In this document: in pieces, positions 55,406-64,000 of the stretch
Layout of the letters: each line of letters opens with the position of its first letter
Numbering within the stretch: the stretch's first letter is position 1
From: Chelativorans sp. J32
GTDB lineage: Bacteria; Pseudomonadota; Alphaproteobacteria; Rhizobiales; Rhizobiaceae
DNA: 64,000 nucleotides
Assembly: GCF_000518985.1 (NCBI RefSeq)
Contig: NZ_JAEQ01000012.1
Span: forward strand, 1-64,000
Direction: 5' to 3'
Notes under the pieces: generated by a model
The model's input: the letters and a program-made list of their open reading frames with translations, nothing else
Told to the model about the DNA's origin: nothing
Database searches by the model: none
Position numbers and translations under genes: made by a program

Positions 55406-55861
55406 TCACTTTCGGTGCGGCGGTAGGGAATAAGTCCCTGTTGCGTGGGCGATCAACTCCCCCGACAGCCCGCCGGTGATGGCGACGTCGAAGACCATCA
55501 GGTTCTTCCCAAGCTTCAGGATGCGGCAGAGACCATCCACCGCGCCCGCTTCCGCCTTGCGCATGAAATTGATGTTCAAGTTGGTGGTGACCGCGAATGC
55601 CTCGGGCCCGATATGGGAGAGGGCGCAGACATAACCGCCGATGTCGGCGAGCGTGAAGAGCGAGGGTCCGGATACCGTATTTCCCGGCCTGAGGTGGCGT
55701 TCCGCCGCGTCGAGCCGCACCGTGCAGCCGCCCGGCCGTATTTCGACGGCGTGGTAGGCCCGCAGCCCCTCGTTCAATTGCGGGTATGCGTCGTCCAGAA
55801 ATGCGTTGACCTCGTCCACGGTCATAACCGGCCGCAATTCGGCGGGATCGGCAATGGTCAT
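55406..55861 (-). CDS. PaaI-family hot-dog thioesterase
   Basis: This 151-residue single hot-dog domain protein has GNTVSGPSLFTLADIGGYVCALSHIG in the central helix and TTNLNINFMRKAEAGAVDGLCRI after it, the PaaI/YdiI-type pattern. It probably hydrolyses an acyl-CoA thioester. GGAGG precedes the ATG. It is divergent from the enoyl-CoA hydratase gene, and together they suggest acyl-CoA metabolism. Confidence 0.87.
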   Translation of the reverse strand: MTIADPAELRPVMTVDEVNAFLDDAYPQLNEGLRAYHAVEIRPGGCTVRLDAAERHLRPGNTVSGPSLFTLADIGGYVCALSHIGPEAFAVTTNLNINFMRKAEAGAVDGLCRILKLGKNLMVFDVAITGGLSGELIAHATGTYSLPPHRK

Positions 55862-55962
55862 TCGGGCCTCCGTTCCGCGAGGGAAGTGGGGCGACGATGG
55901 CTTTTTCTCGGCTGATCTTCAAGCAGCCCTATGTTAGGACAGTGTCGAAGAGGAGAAGAGCC

Positions 55963-56784
55963 ATGGGTGATGTGATCGCGCCTGCCCGGGGCGAAGCGGG
56001 AGCGCTGGTGGCAAGCAGCCTCGAACACGGCGTGCTTACCTTGACCCTCAGGAACCCACCCGCCAATGCGCTCTCCCTCGCGACGATGGAAGCGCTCAAG
56101 GCAACGCTTGAGGACGCTCGCGAGGACAAGGCCGTCCGCGTTGTCGTGCTGACGCATGAGGGCAAGGTTTTCTCCGCCGGACACGATCTCAAGGAGATGA
56201 CTGCGCACCGTGGCGATTCTGACCGCGGCAGGGCGTTCTTCGCCCGTACCATGGCGATCTGCGCGGATCTGATGCAGGCCATCGTCCGCCATCCGAAGCC
56301 CGTCATCGCCGTGGTGGACGGCGTCGCGACTGCGGCCGGCTGCCAGCTCGTCGCTTCCTGCGACCTCGCCTTGGCAACGACCAGGGCGCGTTTCGCAACG
56401 CCGGGCGTGAATATCGGACTGTTCTGCTCTACACCTATGGTGGCGCTTTCCCGCAATATCTCCCGAAAGCATGCGATGGAAATGCTGCTTACCGGCGAAA
56501 TGATTGACGCCGAGACCGCGTTCGCCTTCGGGCTCGTCAATCGCGTTGTGGCGCCTGAAGAATTGAATCAAACCGTTAGGCAATTATCAGAAACCATTGC
56601 ATCGAAATCATCTTTGACGCTCAAGATCGGCAAGGAAGCTTTCTATGCTCAAGCCGAAATGGGACTGGCAGAAGCCTATGAATACACCCAGCGGGTCATG
56701 GTGGAGAACATGATGGCGCGCGACGCAGAAGAGGGGATCGGCGCTTTCATCGAAAAGCGGCCGCCGGAATGGAGGGGCGAATGA
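55963..56784 (+). CDS. Enoyl-CoA hydratase/isomerase family protein
   Basis: This 273-residue crotonase-fold protein starts at ATG 55963 with GAGGAGAAG upstream. The CoA-binding segments are KVFSAGHDLKEMTAH and DGVATAAGCQLVASCDLALATTRARFATPGVNIGLFCSTP. The wording resembles the ECHDC3-like subgroup. Substrate is not defined. The usual pair of catalytic glutamates is not obvious, so hydratase activity is uncertain. The VOC gene starts inside its 3' end. Confidence 0.87.
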   Translation: MGDVIAPARGEAGALVASSLEHGVLTLTLRNPPANALSLATMEALKATLEDAREDKAVRVVVLTHEGKVFSAGHDLKEMTAHRGDSDRGRAFFARTMAICADLMQAIVRHPKPVIAVVDGVATAAGCQLVASCDLALATTRARFATPGVNIGLFCSTPMVALSRNISRKHAMEMLLTGEMIDAETAFAFGLVNRVVAPEELNQTVRQLSETIASKSSLTLKIGKEAFYAQAEMGLAEAYEYTQRVMVENMMARDAEEGIGAFIEKRPPEWRGE

Positions 56785-57227
56785 TGGAGCCTCGGATTTC
56801 CATCGTCACGCTCGGTGTCGATGATCTGGAGCGCGCCGCCAGCTTCTATGAAGACATGGGGCTTGAGCGGAACAAGAAGTTCACCAAAGGGGTCGCCTTT
56901 TTCCAGATGGGAGGGATGATCCTGGCCCTGTGGCCGCGTGAGGAGCTTGCGGCCGACATTCCCGATGACCATCTTCGGGAAGCAGCTCGAAAGCGCCCCG
57001 AATTTTCAGGGGTTGCGCTCGCCTATAATACGCGTTCCAAGGCCGAGGTCGGTCTTATCCTGGAGCGTGCCGAAAAGGCCGGCGGGCGCGTGCTGAAGCC
57101 TGCTCAGCGCGCGTTCTGGGGCGGCATACAGGGCTATTTCGCGGATACGGAAGGCAATCTTTGGGAAGTGGCCCACAATCCCGATTTTCCGATCGATGCA
57201 GAAGGGCATATCACGCTTCCGGAATGA
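56781..57227 (+). CDS. VOC superfamily (glyoxalase/bleomycin resistance-like) protein
   Basis: This 148-residue protein starts at ATG 56781 (GGAGGGGCGA upstream) and is built from the vicinal-oxygen-chelate fold: ISIVTLGVDDLERAASFYEDMGL in the first unit and GYFADTEGNLWEVAHNPDF in the second, where the Glu can ligate metal. Function is open (lyase, dioxygenase or binding protein). It overlaps both neighbours, with the CoA-binding gene beginning in its stop codon. Confidence 0.87.
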   Translation: MMEPRISIVTLGVDDLERAASFYEDMGLERNKKFTKGVAFFQMGGMILALWPREELAADIPDDHLREAARKRPEFSGVALAYNTRSKAEVGLILERAEKAGGRVLKPAQRAFWGGIQGYFADTEGNLWEVAHNPDFPIDAEGHITLPE

Positions 57228-57745
57228 ACCACGATTCCTACGAAAATTCCTATATCGCCGACATTCTCAACAGCGTCAGGAGCGTTGCCATCGTCGGCGC
57301 GTCGGCAAACGACGTGCGGCCGAGCTTTTTCGTGACAAAGTATTTGCTCGACAAGGGCTACAAGGTCTTCCCCATCAACCCGGGTCAGGCGGGCAAGCAG
57401 ATCGCGGGGGCGATGACCTATGCCTCGCTGGCTGACCTGCCGGAGCCGGTCGACATGGTCGATATTTTCCGTGCTTCGAGCGCGGTTCCCGGCGTCACGG
57501 ACCAGATCCTCGCCATGGATCCCCTGCCGAAAGTCGTCTGGATGCAGCTGACTGTCCGCGACGATACCTCAGCCGCCCGGCTGGAGGAAAAGGGCATCAA
57601 GGTCGTCATGAATCGTTGCCCTAAGATCGAATATGGGCGGCTCTCGCGCGAGATCGCATGGAACGGAGTGAACAGCCGTGTGATTTCCTCCAAAAAGCCC
57701 GTGCTGCGGCAGGGATTTCAGAGCTTCGGCATCCGCGAGCGTTAA
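57224..57745 (+). CDS. CoA-binding protein (YccU-like)
   Basis: This 173-residue Rossmann-fold protein of the CoA_binding family has a core SVRSVAIVGASANDVRPSFFVTKYLLDKGYKVFPINPG, like the nucleotide-binding domain of succinyl-CoA synthetase alpha, and a later KVVMNRCPKIEYGRL. It binds CoA in homologues; its task is unknown. ATG 57224 overlaps the VOC stop, so this is the third gene of the acyl-CoA operon. Confidence 0.9.
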   Translation: MNHDSYENSYIADILNSVRSVAIVGASANDVRPSFFVTKYLLDKGYKVFPINPGQAGKQIAGAMTYASLADLPEPVDMVDIFRASSAVPGVTDQILAMDPLPKVVWMQLTVRDDTSAARLEEKGIKVVMNRCPKIEYGRLSREIAWNGVNSRVISSKKPVLRQGFQSFGIRER

Positions 57746-57844
57746 ATTTCTCTTTCCTGCCGTTCAACAGGCAAATCTTCTTTGCCTTGCGCGAGCGCCT
57801 CTGTATTGATGGCGCGGATTTGGTTGCCGTACGGAGGAAATATC

Positions 57845-59128
57845 ATGAACGAGCGCACCCCGGGCTTCAACACGCTGGCCGTCCACGCAGGCGCCCAGCC
57901 CGATCCCGCCACCGGCGCCCGCGCCACACCGATCTATCAGACCACCTCCTACGTCTTCAACGACGCGGAGCACGCAGCCTCCCTTTTCGGCCTGAAGGCG
58001 TTCGGCAACATCTACACACGCATCATGAACCCGACCCAGGCGGTCCTGGAGGAGCGGGTTGCTGCGCTCGAAGGCGGCACGGCTGCTCTTGCGACGGCGT
58101 CGGGCCATGCCTCGCAGCTCCTCGTCTTCCACACGATCATGCAGCCCGGCGACAATTTCATCGCTGCGCGGAAGCTCTATGGCGGCTCGATCAACCAGTT
58201 CGGTCATGCCTTCAAGAATTTTGGTTGGGAGGTGCGCTGGGCCGATCCGGAAAACGTGTCCACCTTCGAGGAGCAGATCGACGGCAACACCCGCGCGATC
58301 TTCGTGGAAAGCCTTGCCAATCCCGGCGGCACATTTGTCGACCTGGCGAAGATCGCCGAAGTCGCGAAAAAACACGGCCTGCCTTTCATCGTCGACAATA
58401 CGATGGCCTCGCCTTACCTCGTGCGGCCGATCGAGCACGGCGCCGATATCGTCATCCATTCGCTCACCAAGTTCATGGGCGGCCATGGCAACTCGATGGG
58501 CGGCATCATCGTGGACTGCGGCACCTTCGACTGGTCGAAATCCGGCAATTACCCGATGCTGTCGGAGCCTCGCCCGGAATATGGCGGAATGGTGCTGCAC
58601 GAGACCTTCGGCAACTTTGCCTTCGCCATTGCCGCGCGCGTGCTCGGGCTGCGCGATTTCGGGCCTTCCATATCGCCCTTCAACGCGTTCCAGATCCTCA
58701 CGGGGATCGAAACCTTGCCGCTGCGCATGCAGCGCCATTGCGACAACGCGCTCAAGGTCGCGGAATGGCTGCAGAAGCACCCCGCCGTCGCCTGGGTCTC
58801 CTATCCCGGCTTGCCGGAGGATGCGAATCATGCGCTGCAGCAAAAATACTCGCCCAAGGGGGCGGGGGCCGTTTTCACCTTCGGCCTCAAGGGCGGCTAT
58901 GACGCGGGCGTGAAAGTGGTGGAAGGGGTGGAACTCTTTTCCCACCTTGCCAATATCGGCGACACCAAGTCGCTCATCATTCACCCGGCCTCGACCACCC
59001 ACCGGCAGCTTTCCGACGAGCAGAAGATTGCTGCGGGTGCCGGTCCGGACGTCGTCCGGCTCTCAATCGGCATCGAGGACGTGGAAGACATCATCGCGGA
59101 TCTGGAGCAGGCTCTGGCGAAACTATGA
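57845..59128 (+). CDS. metY: O-acetylhomoserine sulfhydrylase
   Basis: This 427-residue PLP enzyme of the Cys/Met metabolism family makes homocysteine from O-acetylhomoserine and sulfide. The N-terminal FNTLAVHAGAQPDPATGARATPIYQTTSYVF and the PLP-lysine motif SLTKFMGGHGNSMGG (Lys209) are typical. DTKSLIIHPASTTHRQL near the end is the MetY C-terminal signature. GGAGG precedes ATG 57845; the frame opens at 57782. The leader of about 100 bases lacks a recognisable SAM riboswitch core. Confidence 0.93.
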   Translation: MNERTPGFNTLAVHAGAQPDPATGARATPIYQTTSYVFNDAEHAASLFGLKAFGNIYTRIMNPTQAVLEERVAALEGGTAALATASGHASQLLVFHTIMQPGDNFIAARKLYGGSINQFGHAFKNFGWEVRWADPENVSTFEEQIDGNTRAIFVESLANPGGTFVDLAKIAEVAKKHGLPFIVDNTMASPYLVRPIEHGADIVIHSLTKFMGGHGNSMGGIIVDCGTFDWSKSGNYPMLSEPRPEYGGMVLHETFGNFAFAIAARVLGLRDFGPSISPFNAFQILTGIETLPLRMQRHCDNALKVAEWLQKHPAVAWVSYPGLPEDANHALQQKYSPKGAGAVFTFGLKGGYDAGVKVVEGVELFSHLANIGDTKSLIIHPASTTHRQLSDEQKIAAGAGPDVVRLSIGIEDVEDIIADLEQALAKL

Positions 59129-59324
59129 TGCTCTGAGCCTTCCCTCTCATCTCTGCTGCGGGCAGTAATTGGACGGGGCGTCGCCAGCGCCCGGTCCGGC
59201 TCGCCCTGGGAGAAGACGGCCAGCCGAAGGCCTGGTCACGACCTGTTTTCCCGCCCTGGAGAGGATTGGAAAGGGTGGCGGCGCCTGAAACCTGACCATG
59301 GCATGCACGCTGTTGTCGACTGGC

Positions 59325-59357
59325 CTTGCACAAGGCCGAGTGCCCGTCCTATCTAGG
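59325..59357 (+). promoter_or_regulatory. clpP promoter, possibly heat-shock type
   Basis: TTGCAC (59326-59331) and TATCTA (59350-59355) are 18 bases apart, a fair sigma-70 match. The same bases also give CTTG and CCTATCTAGG, which matches the alphaproteobacterial sigma-32 -10 (CYTATNTNNG) exactly, with a spacing of 19 instead of 17-18. It lies about 60 bases before clpP. The rest of the 59129-59416 gap shows nothing else. Confidence 0.5.
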
Positions 59358-59416
59358 GGGAAACTCCAAGATTCCGTCATCTGGCGTGATGGACCCCAAG
59401 CTTCGAAGGAACCCCC

Positions 59417-60049
59417 ATGAAGAATCCCGTCGAGACCGCGATGAATCTGGTGCCAATGGTCGTCGAGCAGACGAACCGCGGCGAACGGGCCTATGACATC
59501 TTCTCCCGGCTCTTGAAGGAGCGAATCATCTTCATCACGGGGCCGATCGAAGACGGCATGGCGACGCTTGTTTGTGCGCAGCTTCTCTTCCTTGAGGCTG
59601 AAAACCCGAAGAAGGAGATCGCGCTCTACATCAACTCGCCGGGCGGCGTGGTCACGAGCGGACTTGCGATCTACGACACGATGCAGTTCATTCAGCCGCC
59701 GGTCTCGACGCTCTGCATCGGGCAGGCAGCTTCCATGGGGTCGCTGCTGCTCTGCGCAGGGCACAAGGATATGCGTTTCGCCACGCCCAATGCGCGCGTG
59801 ATGGTCCATCAGCCATCTGGCGGTTTCCAGGGCCAAGCCTCCGACATCGAGCGCCACGCGCAGGACATCATCAAACTGAAGCGGCGTCTGAACGAGATTT
59901 ACGTCAAACACACCGGCCGGGATTATGACACGATCGAGCGGACGCTCGACCGCGATCATTTCATGACAGCCGATGAAGCACAGGCCTTCGGGCTGGTGGA
60001 CAGGGTGATAAGCGAGCGTGAGGCGATCGAGGCCCAACGCACGTCCTGA
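59417..60049 (+). CDS. clpP: ATP-dependent Clp protease proteolytic subunit
   Basis: This 210-residue serine protease assembles into the double heptamer fed by ClpX or ClpA. The catalytic Ser106 is in [11 protein letters not shown] and His131 is in VMVHQPSGG. The Asp lies in the [11 protein letters not shown] region. AAGGAAC precedes the ATG. It lies upstream of clpX, and both are transcribed rightward toward lon. Confidence 0.97.
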   Translation: MKNPVETAMNLVPMVVEQTNRGERAYDIFSRLLKERIIFITGPIEDGMATLVCAQLLFLEAENPKKEIALYINSPGGVVTSGLAIYDTMQFIQPPVSTLCIGQAASMGSLLLCAGHKDMRFATPNARVMVHQPSGGFQGQASDIERHAQDIIKLKRRLNEIYVKHTGRDYDTIERTLDRDHFMTADEAQAFGLVDRVISEREAIEAQRTS

Positions 60050-60374
60050 CGAACAAGAAACTGGCGTAGCGCCTGAAATCCTTCGGGAACTTCCGGCGGG
60101 GTCCAAGCTCCTTCCGGGAAAATGGTGGGTGCTGCGTCATTTCCGTCACATTTTCCTGTTCCCTAAGCGCTGGCAACCGCCTAGGTTAAGGCTATGTTGA
60201 GTTTCAACAGCCTAGGTTTTTCAGGGAACCAGAATCGTTGCCGCGCTTTCAGATTTGTGTTTCGTTGGAAGATGCGGATGGGAGAGGCGACGGAATGACC
60301 TCAGGGTCGCCGTTTCCGGCTCCTCCCGGTGCCGCCCGGGGCAGGCACCGGCAGTACTGAAAGGAAAATGAAGC
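60050..60374 (+). other. Intergenic region between clpP and clpX
   Basis: This 325-base gap has no convincing small gene. A hairpin followed by T residues lies at 60190-60221. The last bases contain AAAGGAAAATGA before the clpX ATG. A separate clpX promoter presumably lies after the hairpin, but I could not identify clear elements. Confidence 0.5.
60190..60221 (+). terminator. Candidate terminator between clpP and clpX
   Basis: TGTTGA (60195-60200) pairs with TCAACA (60204-60209) around GTT. GGC/GCC extends the stem after a two-base bulge, and TAGGTTTTT follows. The stem is weak in GC for this genome, so read-through into clpX is likely. Confidence 0.4.
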
Positions 60375-61649
60375 ATGAGCAAGATCAGCAACAGCGGCGG
60401 TGACTCCAAGAACACGCTGTACTGCTCGTTCTGCGGCAAGAGCCAGCATGAGGTCCGTAAGCTGATCGCCGGCCCGACCGTGTTCATCTGCGATGAATGC
60501 GTCGAGCTGTGCATGGACATCATCCGCGAGGAGAACAAGTCCTCGATGGTGAAGTCGCGCGAGGGTGTGCCCACCCCGCAGGAGATCATGAAGGTGCTGG
60601 ACGATTACGTGATCGGCCAGACCCATGCCAAGCGCGTTCTCTCGGTAGCCGTCCATAACCATTACAAGCGGCTTGCCCATGCGGGCAAGAACGCGGATAT
60701 GGAGCTGTCGAAGTCGAATATTCTGCTGATTGGCCCCACGGGCTGCGGCAAGACGCTGCTTGCCCAGACCCTGGCCCGCATCATCGACGTCCCCTTCACC
60801 ATGGCCGACGCGACCACGCTGACAGAAGCGGGTTATGTCGGTGAGGATGTCGAGAACATCATCCTGAAGCTCCTGCAGGCGGCCGACTACAATGTCGAGC
60901 GCGCACAGCGGGGCATCGTCTATATCGACGAGATCGACAAGATTTCCCGCAAGTCGGACAATCCGTCGATCACGCGTGACGTCTCGGGCGAGGGCGTGCA
61001 GCAGGCGCTCCTGAAGATCATGGAGGGCACGGTCGCCTCCGTGCCTCCCCAGGGCGGCCGCAAGCATCCGCAGCAAGAATTCCTGCAGGTCGACACGTCT
61101 TCGATCCTGTTCATCTGCGGCGGCGCTTTCGCCGGCCTGGAGAAGATCATTTCGGATCGCGGCCGGAAGACATCCATCGGCTTCGGGGCGACCGTCGCCT
61201 CGCCCGAAGATCGGCGTGCGGGTGAACTCCTGCGCCAGGTGGAGCCGGAAGATCTGTTGAAATTCGGCCTGATCCCGGAATTCGTCGGGCGCTTGCCAAT
61301 CCTGGCGACCTTGGAGGATCTGGACGAGGAAGCCCTGGTGCAGATCCTCACCGAGCCCAAGAACGCGCTCGTAAAGCAGTATCAGCGTCTCTTCGAGATG
61401 GAGAATGTGGAGCTTACCTTCCATGAGAACGCGTTGAAGGCCATCGCCCGCAAGGCGATCGAGCGTAAGACCGGCGCTCGCGGCCTGCGGTCGATCATGG
61501 AAGCGATCCTGCTCGATACGATGTTCGAACTTCCGGCGCTGGAAGGCGTTCAGGAGGTCGTCATTGCGGAGGACGTGGTGGCTGGAAACGCAAGGCCGCT
61601 TTACATCTACTCCGAGCGCGAGAAGGAAAAGGGCAGCGTCAGCGCGTGA
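60375..61649 (+). CDS. clpX: ATP-dependent Clp protease ATP-binding subunit ClpX
   Basis: This 424-residue AAA+ unfoldase recognises tagged substrates and feeds ClpP. The N-terminal zinc-binding domain has [30 protein letters not shown]. Walker A is GPTGCGKT, Walker B is VYIDEIDK, and the [13 protein letters not shown] sensor-2 region is near the end. The [10 protein letters not shown] pore/arginine region is conserved. AAGGAAAATGA precedes the ATG. Confidence 0.98.
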   Translation: MSKISNSGGDSKNTLYCSFCGKSQHEVRKLIAGPTVFICDECVELCMDIIREENKSSMVKSREGVPTPQEIMKVLDDYVIGQTHAKRVLSVAVHNHYKRLAHAGKNADMELSKSNILLIGPTGCGKTLLAQTLARIIDVPFTMADATTLTEAGYVGEDVENIILKLLQAADYNVERAQRGIVYIDEIDKISRKSDNPSITRDVSGEGVQQALLKIMEGTVASVPPQGGRKHPQQEFLQVDTSSILFICGGAFAGLEKIISDRGRKTSIGFGATVASPEDRRAGELLRQVEPEDLLKFGLIPEFVGRLPILATLEDLDEEALVQILTEPKNALVKQYQRLFEMENVELTFHENALKAIARKAIERKTGARGLRSIMEAILLDTMFELPALEGVQEVVIAEDVVAGNARPLYIYSEREKEKGSVSA

Positions 61650-61890
61650 TCGATGAAGGCCAAGCCAGCCGGAATGGGACCATTGCCGCGAGCCTCGCGT
61701 CTGGTCCCGATCCGTTCCGTTGCAGCCTTGATATTACCCCCTCGCACCTCCACTTAAGGAGTAAGCGGTGGCGGGTTTCGTATCCTGGATCGGTGTTGCA
61801 ATGTCGAGCCCTTCCTTTGCGGAACGACGTCCCATAACAGTGTGGCCGGCGGCCGGCTCCCAAGCGGCCGCGGCCTGAAAGGCTGATAAG

Positions 61891-64000
61891 ATGACAGAAG
61901 CACAAAAAACATCGACCGAGGCCGTGTTCCCGGTGTTGCCTCTGCGCGACATCGTCGTTTTTCCGCACATGATCGTGCCGCTCTTCGTGGGCCGCGAGAA
62001 GTCCATCAAGGCTCTGGAAGAGGTGATGGGTGCCGAGAAGCAGGTCCTTCTGGCGACCCAGATGAACGCGTCCGACGACGATCCGGATCCGAGCAAGATC
62101 TACGATGTCGGCACGCTTGCCAACGTATTGCAGCTCCTCAAGCTTCCCGATGGCACCGTGAAAGTGCTCGTGGAGGGTGCTTCGCGTGCCCGCATCACCG
62201 GTTTCACCGACCGGCAGGACTTTCACGAGGCCCATGCCGCGGTGCTGGCCGAGCCCGAGGAAGACGAAGTCGAGATCGAGGCACTCGCGCGCTCGGTCGT
62301 GGCCGACTTCGAGAATTATGTGAAGCTCAACAAGAAGATTTCGCCCGAAGTGGTGGGCGCGACGAGCCAGATCGAGGATTATTCCAAGCTGGCAGACACC
62401 GTCGCTTCGCATCTGGCGATCAAGATTCCTGAGAAGCAGGAGATGCTCGCGACGCTCTCGATCCGTGAGCGCCTCGAAAAGGCCATGGGCTTCATGGAAG
62501 CCGAAATCTCTGTTCTGCAGGTGGAAAAGCGCATCCGCTCCCGCGTCAAGCGGCAGATGGAGAAGACCCAGCGCGAATACTACCTCAACGAGCAGATGAA
62601 GGCGATCCAGAAGGAGCTGGGCGAGGGGGAGGACGGCCGCAACGAGGTCGCCGAGCTTGAGGAGCGCATCAAGAAGACCAAGCTTTCCAAGGAAGCCCGC
62701 GAGAAGGCAGAGGCCGAGCTGAAGAAGCTGCAGACCATGTCGCCGATGTCTGCAGAGGCGACGGTCGTGCGCAACTATCTCGACTGGCTGCTTTCGATTC
62801 CGTGGAAGAAGAGCTCCAAGGTGCGCCGTGATCTGGCCTATGCCGAAGAGGTGCTGGATGCCGATCACTTCGGCTTGGAGAAGGTGAAGGAGCGCATCAT
62901 CGAGTACCTGGCGGTGCAGAGCCGACAGGACAAGATCAAGGGCCCGATCCTCTGCCTCGTCGGACCTCCGGGTGTCGGTAAGACTTCGCTCGGCAAGTCG
63001 ATCGCCAAGGCCACCGGTCGCGAGTTCGTGCGTATGGCGCTGGGCGGCGTGCGTGACGAGGCCGAGATCCGCGGTCACCGACGCACCTATATCGGCTCGA
63101 TGCCCGGCAAGGTCATCCAGTCGATGAAGAAGGCGAAGAAATCCAATCCGCTCTTCCTGCTCGATGAGATCGACAAGATGGGCATGGATTTCCGCGGCGA
63201 CCCGTCCTCGGCTTTGCTTGAGGTCCTGGATCCCGAGCAGAATGCGACCTTCATGGACCACTATCTCGAGGTCGAATACGACCTGTCGAGCGTGATGTTC
63301 GTGACGACGGCGAATACTCTCAACATTCCGCCGGCGCTCATGGACCGCATGGAGATCATCCGCATTGCCGGCTATACGGAAGACGAGAAGGTCGAGATCG
63401 CCAAGCGGCACCTCCTGCCCAAGGCCGTGCGCGAGCACGCATTGAAGCAGGGCGAGTTCTCCGTCACGGATGGGGCGCTGCAGGCCGTCATCCGCACTTA
63501 CACGCGAGAGGCGGGTGTCCGTAATCTTGAGCGCGAGCTCATGAAGCTGGCGCGCAAGGCGGTGACCGAGATCCTGAAGACCGGCAAGACCTCCGTCGAG
63601 GTGACCGAGGATAATCTGGCCGACTATCTCGGCGTGCCGCGGTTCCGCTTCGGCCAGGTCGAGGGCGAGGACCAAGTGGGCGTCGTGACGGGACTGGCAT
63701 GGACCGAGGTCGGCGGCGAGCTGCTGACGATCGAGGGCGTCATGATGCCTGGCAAGGGCCGCATGACCGTCACGGGTAACCTGCGCGACGTCATGAAGGA
63801 ATCGATCTCCGCAGCGGCCTCCTATGTCCGCTCGAGGGCCGTCGATTTCGGCATCGAGCCCCCGGCCTTCGACAAGAGGGACATCCACGTGCACGTGCCG
63901 GAAGGCGCGACGCCGAAGGATGGTCCGTCCGCCGGCGTCGCGATGGCAACTGCGATCGTTTCGGTGCTGACCGGTATTCCGGTCCGCAAGGACGTCGCAA
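61891..64000 (+). CDS. lon: ATP-dependent protease Lon (3' end beyond window)
   Basis: The reading frame starts at ATG 61891 and runs open to the window edge (703 codons visible of about 800). The N-terminal LON domain begins [29 protein letters not shown] coiled-coil region follows, then the AAA+ module with Walker [10 protein letters not shown] and Walker [11 protein letters not shown]. The protease domain contains DGPSAG with the catalytic Ser680. The catalytic Lys, expected about 43 residues later, lies outside. The 241-base gap after clpX has no gene. Confidence 0.97.
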   Translation, partial: MTEAQKTSTEAVFPVLPLRDIVVFPHMIVPLFVGREKSIKALEEVMGAEKQVLLATQMNASDDDPDPSKIYDVGTLANVLQLLKLPDGTVKVLVEGASRARITGFTDRQDFHEAHAAVLAEPEEDEVEIEALARSVVADFENYVKLNKKISPEVVGATSQIEDYSKLADTVASHLAIKIPEKQEMLATLSIRERLEKAMGFMEAEISVLQVEKRIRSRVKRQMEKTQREYYLNEQMKAIQKELGEGEDGRNEVAELEERIKKTKLSKEAREKAEAELKKLQTMSPMSAEATVVRNYLDWLLSIPWKKSSKVRRDLAYAEEVLDADHFGLEKVKERIIEYLAVQSRQDKIKGPILCLVGPPGVGKTSLGKSIAKATGREFVRMALGGVRDEAEIRGHRRTYIGSMPGKVIQSMKKAKKSNPLFLLDEIDKMGMDFRGDPSSALLEVLDPEQNATFMDHYLEVEYDLSSVMFVTTANTLNIPPALMDRMEIIRIAGYTEDEKVEIAKRHLLPKAVREHALKQGEFSVTDGALQAVIRTYTREAGVRNLERELMKLARKAVTEILKTGKTSVEVTEDNLADYLGVPRFRFGQVEGEDQVGVVTGLAWTEVGGELLTIEGVMMPGKGRMTVTGNLRDVMKESISAAASYVRSRAVDFGIEPPAFDKRDIHVHVPEGATPKDGPSAGVAMATAIVSVLTGIPVRKDVA

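Noticed and set aside
57746-57844. SAM-II riboswitch upstream of metY
   Set aside because: Position and pathway are right and GGATTTGGTT is suggestive, but the conserved pseudoknot parts (GTGGTGATTTG and GCTAAA) are missing.
61727-61760. Sigma-32 promoter before lon
   Set aside because: CTTG is present, but nothing like CYTATNT is found 17-18 bases downstream.
61639-63894. 751-codon open frame antisense to lon
   Set aside because: Its translation is Leu/His/Arg-rich and matches no family, while the plus strand encodes a textbook Lon protease from 61891.

Overview
The window is a GC-rich chromosomal segment from an alphaproteobacterium of the order Hyphomicrobiales (Rhizobiales). A Phyllobacteriaceae-type organism (Mesorhizobium, Chelativorans or Nitratireductor relatives) fits best. 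The inference rests on gene order (glyA-nrdR-ribD-ribE-ribH-nusB, bamE / cytochrome chaperone / DUF177 / plsX-fabH-ihfA-merR, rplM-rpsI near argC and speB, clpP-clpX-lon), an ldtR/ldtP pair, a Mg-type HemB, zf-CHCC, DUF6163 and DUF2842 proteins, EcfG- and CtrA-type promoter motifs, and frequent GTG/TTG starts. Genus cannot be fixed by reading alone.

Layout. 1-94: right end of an IS5-family insertion sequence. 216-5593: FAD monooxygenase, zf-CHCC protein, and polyphosphate genes ppk and ppx. 5594-14036: rnd, aspS, an exported protein of unknown function, parC and a large DUF6600-type periplasmic protein. 14339-19948: SRPBCC protein, DMT transporter, Bpt aminoacyl-transferase, RDD protein, hemB, a HIBYL-CoA hydrolase-like protein and DUF6163. 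20092-22161: ldtR and ldtP, for cell-wall remodelling. 22334-28128: glyA, nrdR, riboflavin genes, nusB and an MFS transporter. 28318-35976: proton-pumping pyrophosphatase, bamE, a cytochrome bc1 chaperone, DUF177, plsX, fabH, ihfA, a MerR regulator and a small lipoprotein.

36237-40554 is a complete bacterial non-homologous end-joining locus: ku, then ligD with a 1-nt overlap, then a second ku facing ligD. The first ku is preceded by a textbook EcfG general-stress promoter (GGAAC-N17-CGTT), and the second ku by a one-mismatch version. 40675-49647 holds a TerC-family gene, tRNA-Pro(GGG) and an exopolysaccharide cluster: O-antigen-ligase-like polymerase, initiating sugar-phosphate transferase, glycosyltransferase, Wza-like lipoprotein, a Wzc-like protein whose C-terminal kinase-like domain has lost its ATP-binding motifs, and a FemAB/GNAT-like protein. 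The divergent promoter region carries an exact CtrA-type TTAA-N7-TTAA motif.

49742-64000 is mostly housekeeping: DUF2842, ctaA, a small-molecule kinase translationally coupled to argC, speB, rplM-rpsI with promoter and leader hairpin, acyl-CoA enzymes, metY, and the protease block clpP-clpX-lon, with lon cut by the window edge.

I saw no prophage, CRISPR array or anti-phage island. The most noteworthy signals are the stress-promoter wiring of the NHEJ locus, the pseudokinase-like Wzc protein, the CtrA motif in the EPS promoter region, and the DUF6600 protein with an acidic low-complexity tail. All motif calls were made by eye.
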